Source: Oceanospirillales bacterium
Lineage (GTDB): Bacteria; Pseudomonadota; Gammaproteobacteria; Pseudomonadales; Endozoicomonadaceae
Length of the DNA: 64,000 bases
Assembly (NCBI GenBank): GCA_004762125.1
Contig: SIHQ01000006.1
Coordinates: 141,978 to 205,977 of the forward strand
Direction: 5' to 3'
Below the pieces are notes generated by a model that saw only the letters and a program-made list of their open reading frames with translations, made no database searches and had not been told where the DNA came from. Position 1 is the stretch's first letter. Each line of letters begins with the position of its first letter. This document shows positions 28,403 through 39,429 of the stretch, one piece after another. Made by a program: the position numbers and the translations under genes.

Positions 28403-29169
28403 CCGACTCAGCCTTCCTTTTAGTTATTACAGGTCAGAGGGACGACATTTTATAGCAAAAGCTGTGATTTAACAGTCGCGCAGTACTCATTGAGCCTGAA
28501 AAGATAAATTACCATTCATCTGTTTCTATGCCATTTTTACTTTCATAAACAAAAAGAAAGCACATGAAAATATATATAAGAGCGCATTGATCTCTTCTTA
28601 AATGATTAGGTCCATCATTGAATCTAACCCTCTTTTCGTCGGTTTGAGCGACACACTTCAGCGTTTCTTCCCAAGGCTTAGCGCCAAAGACCAGAGGCTG
28701 TACCTAGGCGGGGAAGAAAGGGCGATTCGTGGCAGGAATCAGGTACAACTTATCAGGCATGTTCTGGTGTGGAAGAATTAATCCTGTTCCGCTGGACTCG
28801 CCATCCGAATCATTGTTGATGATTTCTGAAGCGTCGTGTTCTTCATTCATAAATAAGATTCACACACCGTATGGGCATCTGTTTCAACTTAGCCATTCAC
28901 ATCGTGAGTGATAGTGTCTGGCAAGTGGAAAACAGTCTGCAGTTCAGGGGAAAAATGGCTCATGTGAATTAAATAGTGACGGTCATGAGTTTTTTAAACG
29001 GTCTAGGGAAGTTATGGCTGAAATAAGCAGAGCTGCTGTGACTGTTAGCGACAGAGAAATGCTCTATTTTATTCGGTGTATAAGGGATATAAGTTGGTAA
29101 GGTTGATTTCCTGTCGTTGAAACTATGTAATGGGATACTGGCAAAAATTATAATAATAAGGAAGTCACT
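28403..29169. other. 767-bp intergenic region between hisG and the chalcone-isomerase-like gene
   Basis: No coding region stands out; the one 60-codon plus-strand reading frame (28729-28911) has no ribosome site or protein-like features. It carries the hisG promoter side on the left and the promoter of the secreted protein on the right. A 9-bp inverted repeat, TTTCTTCCC (28664-28672) and GGGAAGAAA (28711-28719), encloses 38 bp, with a smaller hairpin (AATGAT/ATCATT) at 28601-28619. These could be remnants of a mobile element or a small structured RNA; neither can be shown. Confidence 0.5.
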
Positions 29170-29796
29170 ATGCCACTACTGCGTTTTTTGACACTGCTGT
29201 GTTGTCTGTTATCTCTCAATACTTATGCCCTTATTCTGAAGGGCGTTGACATCCCCGAAGTTCTTCCTGCTGATGAAAGCCGCCCTGCGCTAAAGCTCAA
29301 TGGTGCTTCAATGCGAGTTATGTATTTACTCGTGGATGCCTACATCGGCGAACTTTATTTAGAGAATCCCAGTTCCGATCCAGAGCAAATCTTTGCTGAT
29401 GATGGTTATAAGCGCATGGTCTTTCATATTATGACGCGCAAAGTCAGTGGGCGTCGTATAGCTTCCGTTATGAATGAAGCGTTGGAGTTGAATGTTTCAG
29501 CGGCAGAGCTGGAAGCCTATGAAGAGAAGCTGGATATGTTAACGGAGCTGTTTCAAGGTCGTTTGAAACGTGGAGAGCAGGGGGTGGCTGAGTACATTCC
29601 TGGTGTCGGGACGCGTATTATCATGAAAGGTGAAAACCGAGGTATTATTCCAGGTAAAGATTTCTACAATGCACTTTTGACGGTCTGGATTGGTGAAAAC
29701 CCAGTCAGTCGTGAGTTTAAGGAAGGCATTTTAGGACTGGCTCAGAATGACTCAGTCTCCAAAACAAAAAAGAGAACCAAGCGGATTGAAAAGTAG
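29170..29796 (+). CDS. Periplasmic chalcone-isomerase-like protein
   Basis: A 208-aa protein with a signal peptide (LRFLTLLCCLLSLNTYA, cleavage near residue 20). The rest matches the bacterial chalcone-isomerase-like family (Chalcone_3 type): LKLNGASMRVMYLLVDAYI, RMVFHIMTRKVSGRR and FYNALLTVWIGENPV. Bacterial members are not known to isomerise chalcones; a ligand-binding or lipid-related role is plausible. The last 15 residues are Lys/Arg-rich. It lies opposite to and inside the murA-hisG interval, so it is an insertion relative to the common gene order. GGAAG precedes the ATG. Confidence 0.82.
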   Translation: MPLLRFLTLLCCLLSLNTYALILKGVDIPEVLPADESRPALKLNGASMRVMYLLVDAYIGELYLENPSSDPEQIFADDGYKRMVFHIMTRKVSGRRIASVMNEALELNVSAAELEAYEEKLDMLTELFQGRLKRGEQGVAEYIPGVGTRIIMKGENRGIIPGKDFYNALLTVWIGENPVSREFKEGILGLAQNDSVSKTKKRTKRIEK

Positions 29797-29832
29797 AAGT
29801 AAAAATAAAAAGAATGAGAAAACTTAACTTTT

Positions 29833-30165
29833 TCATCTGTTAGTCTGGGCTGCGTTGAATGAGAAAATTAACAACGCGGCCCAGATAAAACCAAAGCTTA
29901 TTTGAATGTCCCGCCCGAACGGTTCCCCATACACCCACAGCCCTAATGTTAATGCCATCGTTGGCGCAATGTATTGCAGAAAACCAATGGTTGTCAGTCT
30001 GATTTTTGGGGCCGCGGAAGTGAATAATAATAGCGGTCTGAGAACGTAAAGGACGATTCCCTTTGCCATGTCAGCCATAACATCCAGCTAAGCCCTGCGG
30101 GTAACAGCAGCAAGGTCTCCAATAGCAATAAAGATTCGATTCTGTTTGGAAAAAAAAATGCAACT
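29833..30165 (-). pseudogene. Remnant of a RarD-type EamA transporter gene
   Basis: The C-terminal third of a RarD-family permease survives on the minus strand: LLLLETLLLLPAGLSWMLWLTW in one frame (about 30165-30075), then, after a frameshift near 30075, LTTIGFLQYIAPTMALTLG and the terminal helix to 29833. RarD proteins are about 300 aa, so the N-terminal two thirds are gone. The gene is non-functional. It sits downstream of murA, marking decay at the place where murA and hisG were once adjacent. Nothing else is seen between here and murA. Confidence 0.75.
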
Positions 30166-30428
30166 TACTACTTTTATAAGCAGCGTGAACAAAGGCAAAT
30201 AGTCTCGAAAAAAAACAGAACCTCATAGGAGGAGCGATTTTCGCTAGTTTGTTGGAATTATTAAAGACAACTTGAGCTGGACAAATCTTAGTATCAAGCA
30301 GAATAAGGGTTATGGACTTACAACAGAATTTGAATGCAAAGTGCTCTATTCAAATACAATTTCGTTAAACGAATAAACTGAAAAACATTCAATCTGGCGC
30401 TGTCTTGCGCCAGATTGAAAATAGTTGC

Positions 30429-31700
<1,272 letters not shown>

Positions 31701-31718
31701 TTACCTTTACCCGTCAGA

Positions 31719-31970
31719 TTAAGCCAGTTCCAGGCCTTTATTTTGCGCTTCTGCCGGTGTCAGCAGAGTCATGGTAACGGCATGAATGGCACCGCTGGCG
31801 ATATGTGCATTGAGATGAGCATAAACCATCTGCTGACGCTTCACTGGCATGGCACCCTGAAACTGCTCACAGACAACAGTCACACGAAAATCACAACCTT
31901 CGCCCTCTACCAGCACCTTAGCTTCAGAAAAATTGTCTTCCAATAACGTCTTCACTTCAGTGGCTTGCAT
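31719..31970 (-). CDS. ibaG: BolA-family protein IbaG
   Basis: An 83-aa BolA-like protein; family members bind monothiol glutaredoxins and take part in Fe-S handling and acid/envelope stress. The BolA motif is visible (EGEGCDFRVTVVCEQFQGAMPVKRQQMVYAHL). Placement just before murA matches YrbA/IbaG rather than BolA itself. In related bacteria mlaB precedes it directly; here a 12.9-kb block intervenes. The 321-bp region upstream is shared with the divergent lipoprotein gene and shows no further gene apart from a 12-codon frame. Confidence 0.93.
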   Translation of the reverse strand: MQATEVKTLLEDNFSEAKVLVEGEGCDFRVTVVCEQFQGAMPVKRQQMVYAHLNAHIASGAIHAVTMTLLTPAEAQNKGLELA

Positions 31971-32252
31971 GCCTCTACCTCTTGAACCGTTTGTCCCGCC
32001 TACACAGAAGCTCTCTGGTTATTAACAGAAAACGGACATTATTGCGGGGAAATCGGGAAATAATATCGAACAATGACCACACTGACCAGCAACAATGGAC
32101 GCCAGTGGGGTATGAGTCGTAATAAGAGACTGACTGATACCTGCGGGTTCTGTTTTAAAAAACCTCAAATCAAAGAATAAAGACTCCTTTAGCTATAGAT
32201 AAATTCCTCTAAAACAGAGTGCTTTAAAGCAAAAAAATATTATCGGGGAAAC

Positions 32253-32291
32253 ATGGACAGCTATGTTAATAGCTCAGGAGAGAGCAACTGA
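32253..32291 (+). CDS. Possible 12-codon upstream ORF before the lipoprotein gene
   Basis: GGGGA at 32245-32249 precedes an ATG (32253) that opens a 12-residue frame (MDSYVNSSGESN). Its TGA stop is directly followed by the ATG of the lipoprotein gene, which has AGGAG inside the small frame. The arrangement would allow translational coupling. It is too short to be sure it is translated. Confidence 0.25.
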   Translation: MDSYVNSSGESN

Positions 32292-32495
32292 ATGAAGAAG
32301 CGATTTCTGGTACTGGCGACAATGGTAATTTTACAATCCATGTTGAGTGGATGTTCTGCACAATATCTATGGTACGGGTTTCTTCAGAGTTTGATACACG
32401 AGAACTGTCATAAGCTCCCCATGGAAGCCTATAACAACTGCATGGATCAGGCCGGAATGCCTACCGATATCGGTTTTGGCTTCCATCCTAAATAA
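32292..32495 (+). CDS. Small lipoprotein of unknown function
   Basis: A 67-aa precursor with a lipobox LSGC (Cys about residue 21) after a hydrophobic signal (FLVLATMVILQSM). The mature peptide is about 47 aa with Cys in ENCHKLP and NNCMDQAG. The residue after the lipid Cys is Ser, which favours outer-membrane sorting. AGGAG lies 11 bases before the ATG. No family is recognised. It stands alone, convergent with mmsB. Confidence 0.7.
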   Translation: MKKRFLVLATMVILQSMLSGCSAQYLWYGFLQSLIHENCHKLPMEAYNNCMDQAGMPTDIGFGFHPK

Positions 32496-32504
32496 AACAA
32501 GACG

Positions 32505-33386
32505 CTACTTAAGTTCCTGAATAATACTGGAAAAATCTTTAGAGCCATTGCCTTTCTTCTGATGAGCCACATAAAGGTTTCTGGCATTACTACCCATAGG
32601 AATAGCAGAACCACTCTTTACTGCCATCTCTTCAGCCAACCCGAGATCTTTGGCCATAAGATCAACCATAAATCCAGGTTGATAGTCATTACTGGCAGGC
32701 GCTTTTTCCATCACCCCCGGATAAGGGTTATAGACTTCCAGCGTCCAGTTTCTACCGGAACTCGCCAACATAATCTCGGACAGTACTTTGGGATCAAGGC
32801 CGTTATCCACGCCCAACTGCAAAGCTTCGGACGTACCGCTCATCAATATCGCCAGCAGCATATTATTGCAGGCTTTGGCCGTTTGCCCAGCACCATGATC
32901 ACCAGCATGGAACAGGTTTTTACCCATAGCTCCAAGCACTTCCTTTCCTTGAGAAAATGCTGAGTCGGAACCACCACACATAAAGCTCAGTGTGCCTGCA
33001 GCCGCTGCAGCAACGCCTCCGGATACCGGCGCATCGAGCATACTGAAGCCTTTACGTTCTGCTTCAGCCGCTACTTTTTTAGCCGTTTCGGAATCAATGG
33101 TACTGCTGTCTATCAACAAAGGTCTGGAAGAGAGCCTCTGCAAAAGACCTTCCTCTCCCAGGTAAACACTTTCCACATGCTTCCCCGCAGGCAGCATGGT
33201 GATGACGATATCAGCCTGTTGAGCAGCAGACAGTGCTGTTTCAGAAGAATCCGCACCAGCAGACACCAGTTTATCCACAACCGCAGGGTTCAGATCAAAA
33301 ATCTTGAGTGAGTGCCCTGCCTTCAACAGGTTTCTGGCCATTGGTGCGCCCATATTGCCCAGACCGATAAATGCTACTCTTGCCAT
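32505..33386 (-). CDS. mmsB: 3-hydroxyisobutyrate dehydrogenase
   Basis: NAD-dependent oxidation of 3-hydroxyisobutyrate to methylmalonate semialdehyde in valine catabolism, 293 aa. Family motifs: GLGNMGAPMARNLLKAG (dinucleotide site), DAPVSGGVAAAAAGTL (substrate site), and GHGAG...KACNNMLL with the catalytic lysine. It follows an acyl-CoA dehydrogenase gene by 78 bp and completes a minus-strand mmsA – acyl-CoA dehydrogenase – mmsB set. Confidence 0.94.
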   Translation of the reverse strand: MARVAFIGLGNMGAPMARNLLKAGHSLKIFDLNPAVVDKLVSAGADSSETALSAAQQADIVITMLPAGKHVESVYLGEEGLLQRLSSRPLLIDSSTIDSETAKKVAAEAERKGFSMLDAPVSGGVAAAAAGTLSFMCGGSDSAFSQGKEVLGAMGKNLFHAGDHGAGQTAKACNNMLLAILMSGTSEALQLGVDNGLDPKVLSEIMLASSGRNWTLEVYNPYPGVMEKAPASNDYQPGFMVDLMAKDLGLAEEMAVKSGSAIPMGSNARNLYVAHQKKGNGSKDFSSIIQELK

Positions 33387-33464
33387 GTCACTCTTCCTTG
33401 CTATTCCGTCTCATTGTTGGCTTATGGTTATCTATTTAACGAACGGGTCAATTTAACGAACCGA

Positions 33465-34625
33465 TCAACGGATTCTATCCAGTGTTCCATCCATCAGCAG
33501 TCGGCGTCCAATAATGACCCGCATGATTTCATTCGTGCCTTCCAGAATCTGATGAACGCGGACATCACGAACATAACGCTCTATGGGGTATTCTCGAATA
33601 TAACCATAACCACCATGAAGCTGCAGAGCTTCATTGCAGATATTAAACCCCAGATCTGTCGCCAGCCGCTTTGCCATGGAGCAATAAATGCTAGCTTCCG
33701 AGTCATTTTGATCAAGTTTGTAAGCCGCCAGACGAACCATTTGCCGAGCAGCGACCAACTCTGTTTGCATATCAGCCAATTTGAATTGAGTTACCTGAAA
33801 ATCACTGATGGCTTTACCGAATTGTTTTCGATCTTTGCAGTATTCAACCGAATGGTTGAGTGCAGCCTGAGCAGTACCAATGGAACAAGTGGCAATATTA
33901 ATACGACCACCGTCCAGGGCTTCCATGGCGATATTGAACCCCATACCTTCTTCACCCAGAAGGTTGGCTTTGGGCACTCGCACATTTTCGAAAGTTATCA
34001 TTCGGGTCGGCTGAGCATTCCAGCCCATCTTTTCTTCAGCCTTACCGTAATAAACACCTTCGCAGTCTGCTGGTATGGCAATGGCACTGATCCCCTTTGG
34101 GCCATCCTGACCAGTACGGGTCATCACCACCAGCAGGTCCGTATCACCAGCACCACTGATAAAAACCTTGCTGCCATTTATTACATAGTGATCACCATCA
34201 GCGACGGCTGACGTACGCAGTGATGCTGCATCGGAGCCGGACCCCGGTTCGGTCAGACAGTAAGAGACCAGCTTTTCACCCGTCACCAGATCCGGACACC
34301 ACTGCTCTTTCAAAGCTGTCTTGCCGTAACGCCCAATAATGTTGGTCGCCATATTGTGAATCGTCATAAAGGCAGTCGTCGCCGTACAACCTTGTGACAA
34401 CTCTTCAAAAATCAGACTGGCATCCAGTCTTGGCAAATCCAACCCTCCGATATCTTCAGGAGCGTAAAGTGCCATAAAACCCAGTTCACCCGCCTGTTTC
34501 AAAGCATCCTTGGGGAAAATATGCTCCGCGTCCCACTTTGCTGCGTTTGGAGCCAGTGCGCCTGCAGAGAAGGCTTTGGCGGACTCTATAAATGCCTGCT
34601 GATCTTCACTTAATGAAAAGTCCAT
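33465..34625 (-). CDS. Acyl-CoA dehydrogenase, probably isobutyryl-CoA dehydrogenase
   Basis: FAD enzyme oxidising an acyl-CoA to the 2,3-enoyl-CoA with ETF as acceptor, 386 aa. Seen are YCLTEPGSGSDAASL (FAD/substrate region), GKAISDFQVTQFKLADM, and the C-terminal YPIERYVRDVRVHQILEGTNEIMR, where the Glu of the EGTNE segment is the usual catalytic base position. The place between mmsA and mmsB indicates isobutyryl-CoA as substrate; sequence alone does not exclude other short branched acyl-CoAs. Confidence 0.92.
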   Translation of the reverse strand: MDFSLSEDQQAFIESAKAFSAGALAPNAAKWDAEHIFPKDALKQAGELGFMALYAPEDIGGLDLPRLDASLIFEELSQGCTATTAFMTIHNMATNIIGRYGKTALKEQWCPDLVTGEKLVSYCLTEPGSGSDAASLRTSAVADGDHYVINGSKVFISGAGDTDLLVVMTRTGQDGPKGISAIAIPADCEGVYYGKAEEKMGWNAQPTRMITFENVRVPKANLLGEEGMGFNIAMEALDGGRINIATCSIGTAQAALNHSVEYCKDRKQFGKAISDFQVTQFKLADMQTELVAARQMVRLAAYKLDQNDSEASIYCSMAKRLATDLGFNICNEALQLHGGYGYIREYPIERYVRDVRVHQILEGTNEIMRVIIGRRLLMDGTLDRIR

Positions 34626-34661
34626 AGCACCTCCTGTTTATTCGATTCACTTGTGACAGTT

Positions 34662-36158
34662 TCACTTCAGATTAATAGTCAGGTTCAGCTGTTTGCTTTC
34701 GGTCTCCTGATAAGTCCATCTGGAGGTCACTGTCTTGGTTTCGGTATAGAAGCGTATAGCTTGCTTGCCATAGGCATGGAGATCACCCATAAAGGAACCT
34801 TTCCAGCCAGTGAAGGAGAAGAAAGGTAAAGGTACAGGGATAGGTACATTGATACCGACGTTACCGACTTCAATTTCATGCTGGAATTTACGAGCCGCAC
34901 CACCAGACTGGGTGAACATGGAAGTACCGTTGCCATAAGGATTTCGATTCACCAGTGCAATGGCCTCTTCGAGCGTATCGACGGTGACACAGCAGAGTAC
35001 GGGGCCAAAGATCTCTTCCCGATAAATACTCATTTCTTCATTAACATCAGTAAACAGAGTTGGGCCCACCCAGTTACCATCAGGATATCCTTCAACCACA
35101 ACATCACTGCCGTCCAACAGACAGGTAGCCCCTTCTGCTTTACCCGCTTTAATAAAGCCGAGTACCCGCTCTTTTGCTGCTTTATTAATCAAAGGGCCAT
35201 AGCCCGCTGCGGAATCGTTCCAGGCTCCTGGATGTATCTCTGCTAACCGATCCTTAAGTTCATTCACCCACTCTTTACTGTCACCGACGAAGACAGCCAC
35301 ACTGATCGCCATGCATCGTTGCCCTGCTGCACCGACAGAAGAACCCACCAGACTGTTCAATACTTGCACCTTATTGGCATCAGGCATGATAACCGAATGG
35401 TTTTTAGCACCTGTCATACATTGCACCCGCTTCATGCTGGCGGTACCGGTTTCATAAATATGACGACCGACAGCAGAAGAGCCTACAAAGGAAGCCGCTC
35501 TGGTATCCGGATGTTTCAACAGAGTTTCGACTTGATCTTTACCACCGTGTATCAACTGAACCACACCTTTGGGAACGCCCGCCTCTACCAACAATTCAAT
35601 GAGGCGAACAGGCGTCAGCGGCACTTGTTCGCTGGGCTTAAGAATGAAAGTATTACCGCACGCTATAGCCAGTGGAAACATCCAGAGTGGAATCATGGCA
35701 GGAAAATTAAAAGGGGTTATGCCGACACACACACCCAGCGGTTGAACATAACTATTGGTGTCAACACCACCAGCAACATTTTCAGCTGTTTCTCCCATCA
35801 TGCCGGATGGAATATTGGCCGCCTGCTCAACCACTTCAATACCACGCCAGACATCACCTTTAGCGTCCTCAAACGTCTTACCGGTATCCTGTGATAACAG
35901 CTCACCTAACTCATCATGGTGTTCTTTTAAGAGCGCCTGATAGCGCATCATCAAACGAGCTCTTTCCGGCACAGGAACATTTCGCCAGGTTTTAAACGCT
36001 TCTTTTGCACTCGCTATGGCTTGCTCAACTTCCACAGGTGTCGCCATGGGTACTTCAGCCAGTAACTGCTGAGTAGCCGGGTTAAGAACAGGAAGTTTTT
36101 GAGTGCTGGTAGACTGGATAAACTCGCCATTGATAAAGAGTGGAACCTGATGAGTCAT
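34662..36158 (-). CDS. mmsA: Methylmalonate-semialdehyde dehydrogenase (acylating)
   Basis: CoA-dependent oxidation of methylmalonate semialdehyde to propionyl-CoA, the end of valine catabolism, 498 aa. Visible: [33 protein letters not shown], and the catalytic cysteine in [14 protein letters not shown]. The CoA-acylating subclass has FNFP and [10 protein letters not shown] as here. It leads the three-gene set. Enoyl-CoA hydratase and 3-hydroxyisobutyryl-CoA hydrolase, needed between the dehydrogenase and MmsB, are not in this cluster. Confidence 0.94.
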   Translation of the reverse strand: MTHQVPLFINGEFIQSTSTQKLPVLNPATQQLLAEVPMATPVEVEQAIASAKEAFKTWRNVPVPERARLMMRYQALLKEHHDELGELLSQDTGKTFEDAKGDVWRGIEVVEQAANIPSGMMGETAENVAGGVDTNSYVQPLGVCVGITPFNFPAMIPLWMFPLAIACGNTFILKPSEQVPLTPVRLIELLVEAGVPKGVVQLIHGGKDQVETLLKHPDTRAASFVGSSAVGRHIYETGTASMKRVQCMTGAKNHSVIMPDANKVQVLNSLVGSSVGAAGQRCMAISVAVFVGDSKEWVNELKDRLAEIHPGAWNDSAAGYGPLINKAAKERVLGFIKAGKAEGATCLLDGSDVVVEGYPDGNWVGPTLFTDVNEEMSIYREEIFGPVLCCVTVDTLEEAIALVNRNPYGNGTSMFTQSGGAARKFQHEIEVGNVGINVPIPVPLPFFSFTGWKGSFMGDLHAYGKQAIRFYTETKTVTSRWTYQETESKQLNLTINLK

Positions 36159-36622
36159 AATGCATCCTGTATTTATTGTTATTCAGTTCAGGTGTTGTAA
36201 TTTATGACAAACCTTACCTTAAAAATTAGCCTGTGTGTCAACACCTTCCTAATGACGCGTTTAAGTCGCAAGCTTCAGTTAAAAAATCAAAGTCATCTTA
36301 TAAATCAGTTTTCTCTTAATTAATAACGGTTTATGGGCTGATTTAAAATTCATTGCTCTCACTCCAGCTAACGACTACCTCTACCTCCTACTACCATGGT
36401 CGTAGGTAGTTTCACTCTGATCAGCATTTACCCAATACAAAGCCCTGTGCTAGCCTCAGTAGCGACTTAAAATAATAATAATAATAAATAATCAGGCTGA
36501 TCTACATATGCAGTCCATTCTCATTAGCCGGAATTGTTACAAAAAAAGAATGTTACTGAAAAATAACGTTCCTGAAAGAACAAAAAAAAAATAACAAAAA
36601 ACAAAAAACAAAAGGCGTAACG
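36159..36622. promoter_or_regulatory. 464-bp divergent promoter region between mmsA and the liv cluster
   Basis: No gene is seen. It should contain promoters for both the valine operon (minus) and the ABC/CoA-ligase operon (plus). Features: an inverted repeat ACTACCT (36374-36380) and AGGTAGT (36404-36410) with extra CTACC repeats between, which could be an operator; a run of AAT repeats near 36470-36492; and a poly-A/AAC-rich leader at 36580-36612 in front of the first plus-strand gene. The regulator is not encoded nearby. Confidence 0.4.
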
Positions 36623-37423
36623 ATGAGTCAAAAGGATCCTTTCCTTGTCATCGAGAATGTGTCCCTGGCATTTGGCGGAGTCAAAGCACTGACCGATGTA
36701 AGTTTTTCGGTCAACAAGGGTGAAGTCTTCTCAATTATTGGCCCCAATGGGGCTGGAAAAACATCCATGCTGAACTGTATTTCCGGACGATATCATCCGG
36801 GAAATGGTTCTATTCGTTTTAAAGACAAAGAACTGATTAACCTTAAACCCAACGAGCGTTCCGTTCTGGGGGTTGGCAGAACCTTTCAGAACCTTGCTCT
36901 GTTCGGTCATATGAGTGTTCTTGATAATATTATGGTGGGGCGACATCACCTGCTGGATAACAATTTTGCCACAGGCCCTCTTTACTGGTTTTCCAGTGCC
37001 CAAAAAGAAGAATTAAACCATCGTCGTGAAGTGGAAGACATTATTGATTTTCTGGAAATATCCCATATTCGTAAAAAACAGGCAGGTACGCTTTCTTATG
37101 GTTTAAGAAAGAGAGTCGAACTCGCTCGTGCAATTGCTTTAAAACCGGATTTAATTCTTCTTGATGAGCCTATGGCTGGAATGAACCAGGAAGAAAAAGA
37201 AGACATGTCTCGTTTTATTCTGGATTTAAACGAAGAGTTTGGAATGACTGTCGTTATGATCGAACACGATATGGGTGTCGTCATGGGCATTTCAAATCGT
37301 GTAATGGTATTAGACTTCGGTCGAAAAATTGCTGAAGGACTGCCCGATGAGATCATGGCTAACGAGCATGTAAAGAAAGCCTATCTGGGTGAAGAAGATG
37401 AATTATTAATGGAGGAGGCGTGA
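36623..37423 (+). CDS. livG: Branched-chain-type ABC transporter ATPase (LivG-like)
   Basis: Cytoplasmic ATPase of a hydrophobic amino-acid/carboxylate (HAAT) importer, 266 aa. Walker [10 protein letters not shown] (about 38-46), Q-loop GRTFQNLALFGHM, a signature variant LSYGLRKRVELA in place of LSGG, Walker B LILLDEPMAGM, and EHDMGVVM. The C-terminus is LivG-like. The variant signature is common in this subgroup. It overlaps the following CoA-ligase gene by 4 bp, so both are translated together. Confidence 0.9.
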   Translation: MSQKDPFLVIENVSLAFGGVKALTDVSFSVNKGEVFSIIGPNGAGKTSMLNCISGRYHPGNGSIRFKDKELINLKPNERSVLGVGRTFQNLALFGHMSVLDNIMVGRHHLLDNNFATGPLYWFSSAQKEELNHRREVEDIIDFLEISHIRKKQAGTLSYGLRKRVELARAIALKPDLILLDEPMAGMNQEEKEDMSRFILDLNEEFGMTVVMIEHDMGVVMGISNRVMVLDFGRKIAEGLPDEIMANEHVKKAYLGEEDELLMEEA

Positions 37424-39429
37424 TGTCACTTACAAGCCTTAAATCAACTTCCTTACAATCTTCTAACTCAACGATCGTCGATGTAAAAATCCACGATACC
37501 TTTCCAAAAGTTCTAGCCTGGAATGCTGAACACTTTCCTAATGATACCGCCATGCGGGAAAAAGAATTCGGAATCTGGCAAGAGTACACCTGGCTGGACT
37601 ATCACAATAAAGTGAAATGGCTGGCTCTGGGCCTTAAGCATCTTGGTGTTAAAGATCATGAGGTCATTGCTATTCAGGGAGAGAACCGCCCGGAATGGCT
37701 TTGGAGCGAAATTGCTATCCACGCTCTGCGCTGCTATTCCATGGGTGTCTATCAGGACTCCCTCCACGAAGAGACTGAATACCTTCTTAACTTTGCTGAA
37801 GCGTCAGTGGTGATTGCTGAAGATGAAGAACAGTGTGACAAACTGCTGGAGCTGGAAGAAACTATTCCCCACGTCAGACTGATCGTTTATTGTGATCCAC
37901 GAGGCATGCGGAAGTACCAGGATTCTCGGCTGATTGACATAGAAGACGTCATCGAACACGGTAAACAGATTGATTCCCAACTGCCTGATCTTTATCGTCA
38001 GATGCTGTCACTCACTACGGGTGAAGAACTCTCCATTCTCTGCACCACATCAGGTACCACTTCCCGCCCGAAACTGGCAAAGCTGCATTCTGGACATTTT
38101 CTGGATCATTGCTCTGCATACCTTAGGGCTGACCCAAAGAAGCCTGGTGAGAACTACGTTTCTGTATTGCCTCTGCCATGGATTATGGAGCAGGTATACG
38201 CCGTCGGTCAGGCCCTGATTCAACGACAAATAATCAACTTCGTTGAAACTCAGGAAACTATGATGTCAGACCTAAGGGAAATAGGTCCAAACTTTGTATT
38301 ACTGGCTCCAAGAGTCTGGGAAAACCTGGCCGCTGAAGTGCACTCCCGCATGATGGATGCCCAACCTCTGAAGCAGAAGTTGTTTAAATGGGCCATGGAC
38401 AGAGCGACTAAAGCCAAGGAAGAAGGTAAGCATTCGATTCTTGCAGACTGGGTATTGATGAATGCTCTGAAAGATCGCCTTGGCTTTTCCAATCTCAGTT
38501 CCGCAGCTACTGGCGGCGCAGCCATGGGACCTGACACTTTCAAGCTCTTCCATGCCATGGGGGTGCCTCTGAAACAACTCTATGGGCAGACAGAAATGGC
38601 CGGAGCCTACACCATACACAAGACTGACGATATCGATTATGAATCGGTCGGTATTGTGTTCGACAACGCTGAACTTAAGATTCTTGATCCCGATAAAAAC
38701 GGTGTCGGAGAAATTATTTCAAAAACAACGGGCATGTTCACCGGTTACCACAAAAATCAAGAAGCCTACGATGAAGATGTTCGTGATGGCTGGATGCACA
38801 CAGGTGATGCTGGCTATATAAAAGATAATGGCCACCTAGTCGTGATTGACCGAATCAAAGACATGGCAGAGACGGCATCTGGTGTTCGCTACTCTCCTCA
38901 ATACATAGAGAACAAGTTGAAGTTCTCACCCTATATTGCTGAAACAGTTGTACTGGGAAGAGATCGTGAATGCCTGACGGCCATTATTTGCATACGTTTC
39001 AGTATTGTTTCCAAATGGGCTGAAGCCAAAGGCATCTCTTTTACTAACTACACAAACCTTTCCGCACAACCGGCTGTGGGAGCCTTGGTGAAATCGGCTG
39101 TCGACGAAGTCAATGAGTCTCTGCCGGAAGGCCAACGTATCAACAAATTCATGCTGCTTTATAAAGAGCTGGATGCTGATGACGGTGAATTAACTCGAAC
39201 CCGTAAAGTACGTCGTAGTGTTATTGCCGAAAAATACGCTGATATCATTGATGCACTTTATGGCGGTCAGGAGACTGTTGATATCGATACAATGATCACC
39301 TTCCAGGATGGTAGCCAAAGCCGTATTCAAACAACCCTGGATGTTGTCAATCTTCACACTACAGAGTCTTCTACAGAAAAAAGCAGTTTAAAACTCAACA
39401 ATAAGAACGACTGGAGGCAGGCATCATGA
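37420..39429 (+). CDS. AMP-forming long-chain acyl-CoA synthetase family protein
   Basis: A 669-aa adenylate-forming enzyme that would activate a carboxylic or fatty acid as its CoA thioester. The AMP/P-loop TTSGTTSRPKLAK is near residue 207, with Ser in place of the usual Gly. YGQTEMAG (motif A5), GWMHTGDAGYI (A7) and IKDMAETASG (A8 region) are present. The length and motif spacing fit eukaryote-like or 'bubblegum' long-chain synthetases. It overlaps the ATPase gene by 4 bp and the next permease by 4 bp, which ties the ligase to the transporter. Confidence 0.9.
   Translation: MMSLTSLKSTSLQSSNSTIVDVKIHDTFPKVLAWNAEHFPNDTAMREKEFGIWQEYTWLDYHNKVKWLALGLKHLGVKDHEVIAIQGENRPEWLWSEIAIHALRCYSMGVYQDSLHEETEYLLNFAEASVVIAEDEEQCDKLLELEETIPHVRLIVYCDPRGMRKYQDSRLIDIEDVIEHGKQIDSQLPDLYRQMLSLTTGEELSILCTTSGTTSRPKLAKLHSGHFLDHCSAYLRADPKKPGENYVSVLPLPWIMEQVYAVGQALIQRQIINFVETQETMMSDLREIGPNFVLLAPRVWENLAAEVHSRMMDAQPLKQKLFKWAMDRATKAKEEGKHSILADWVLMNALKDRLGFSNLSSAATGGAAMGPDTFKLFHAMGVPLKQLYGQTEMAGAYTIHKTDDIDYESVGIVFDNAELKILDPDKNGVGEIISKTTGMFTGYHKNQEAYDEDVRDGWMHTGDAGYIKDNGHLVVIDRIKDMAETASGVRYSPQYIENKLKFSPYIAETVVLGRDRECLTAIICIRFSIVSKWAEAKGISFTNYTNLSAQPAVGALVKSAVDEVNESLPEGQRINKFMLLYKELDADDGELTRTRKVRRSVIAEKYADIIDALYGGQETVDIDTMITFQDGSQSRIQTTLDVVNLHTTESSTEKSSLKLNNKNDWRQAS

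Noticed and set aside
28729..28911. A 60-codon plus-strand frame upstream of the chalcone-isomerase-like gene
   Set aside because: No ribosome site, hydrophobic pattern or conserved motif; judged non-coding.
33312..34211. A 299-codon plus-strand frame across mmsB and the acyl-CoA dehydrogenase
   Set aside because: Spans two real genes on the other strand and shows no protein-like pattern.
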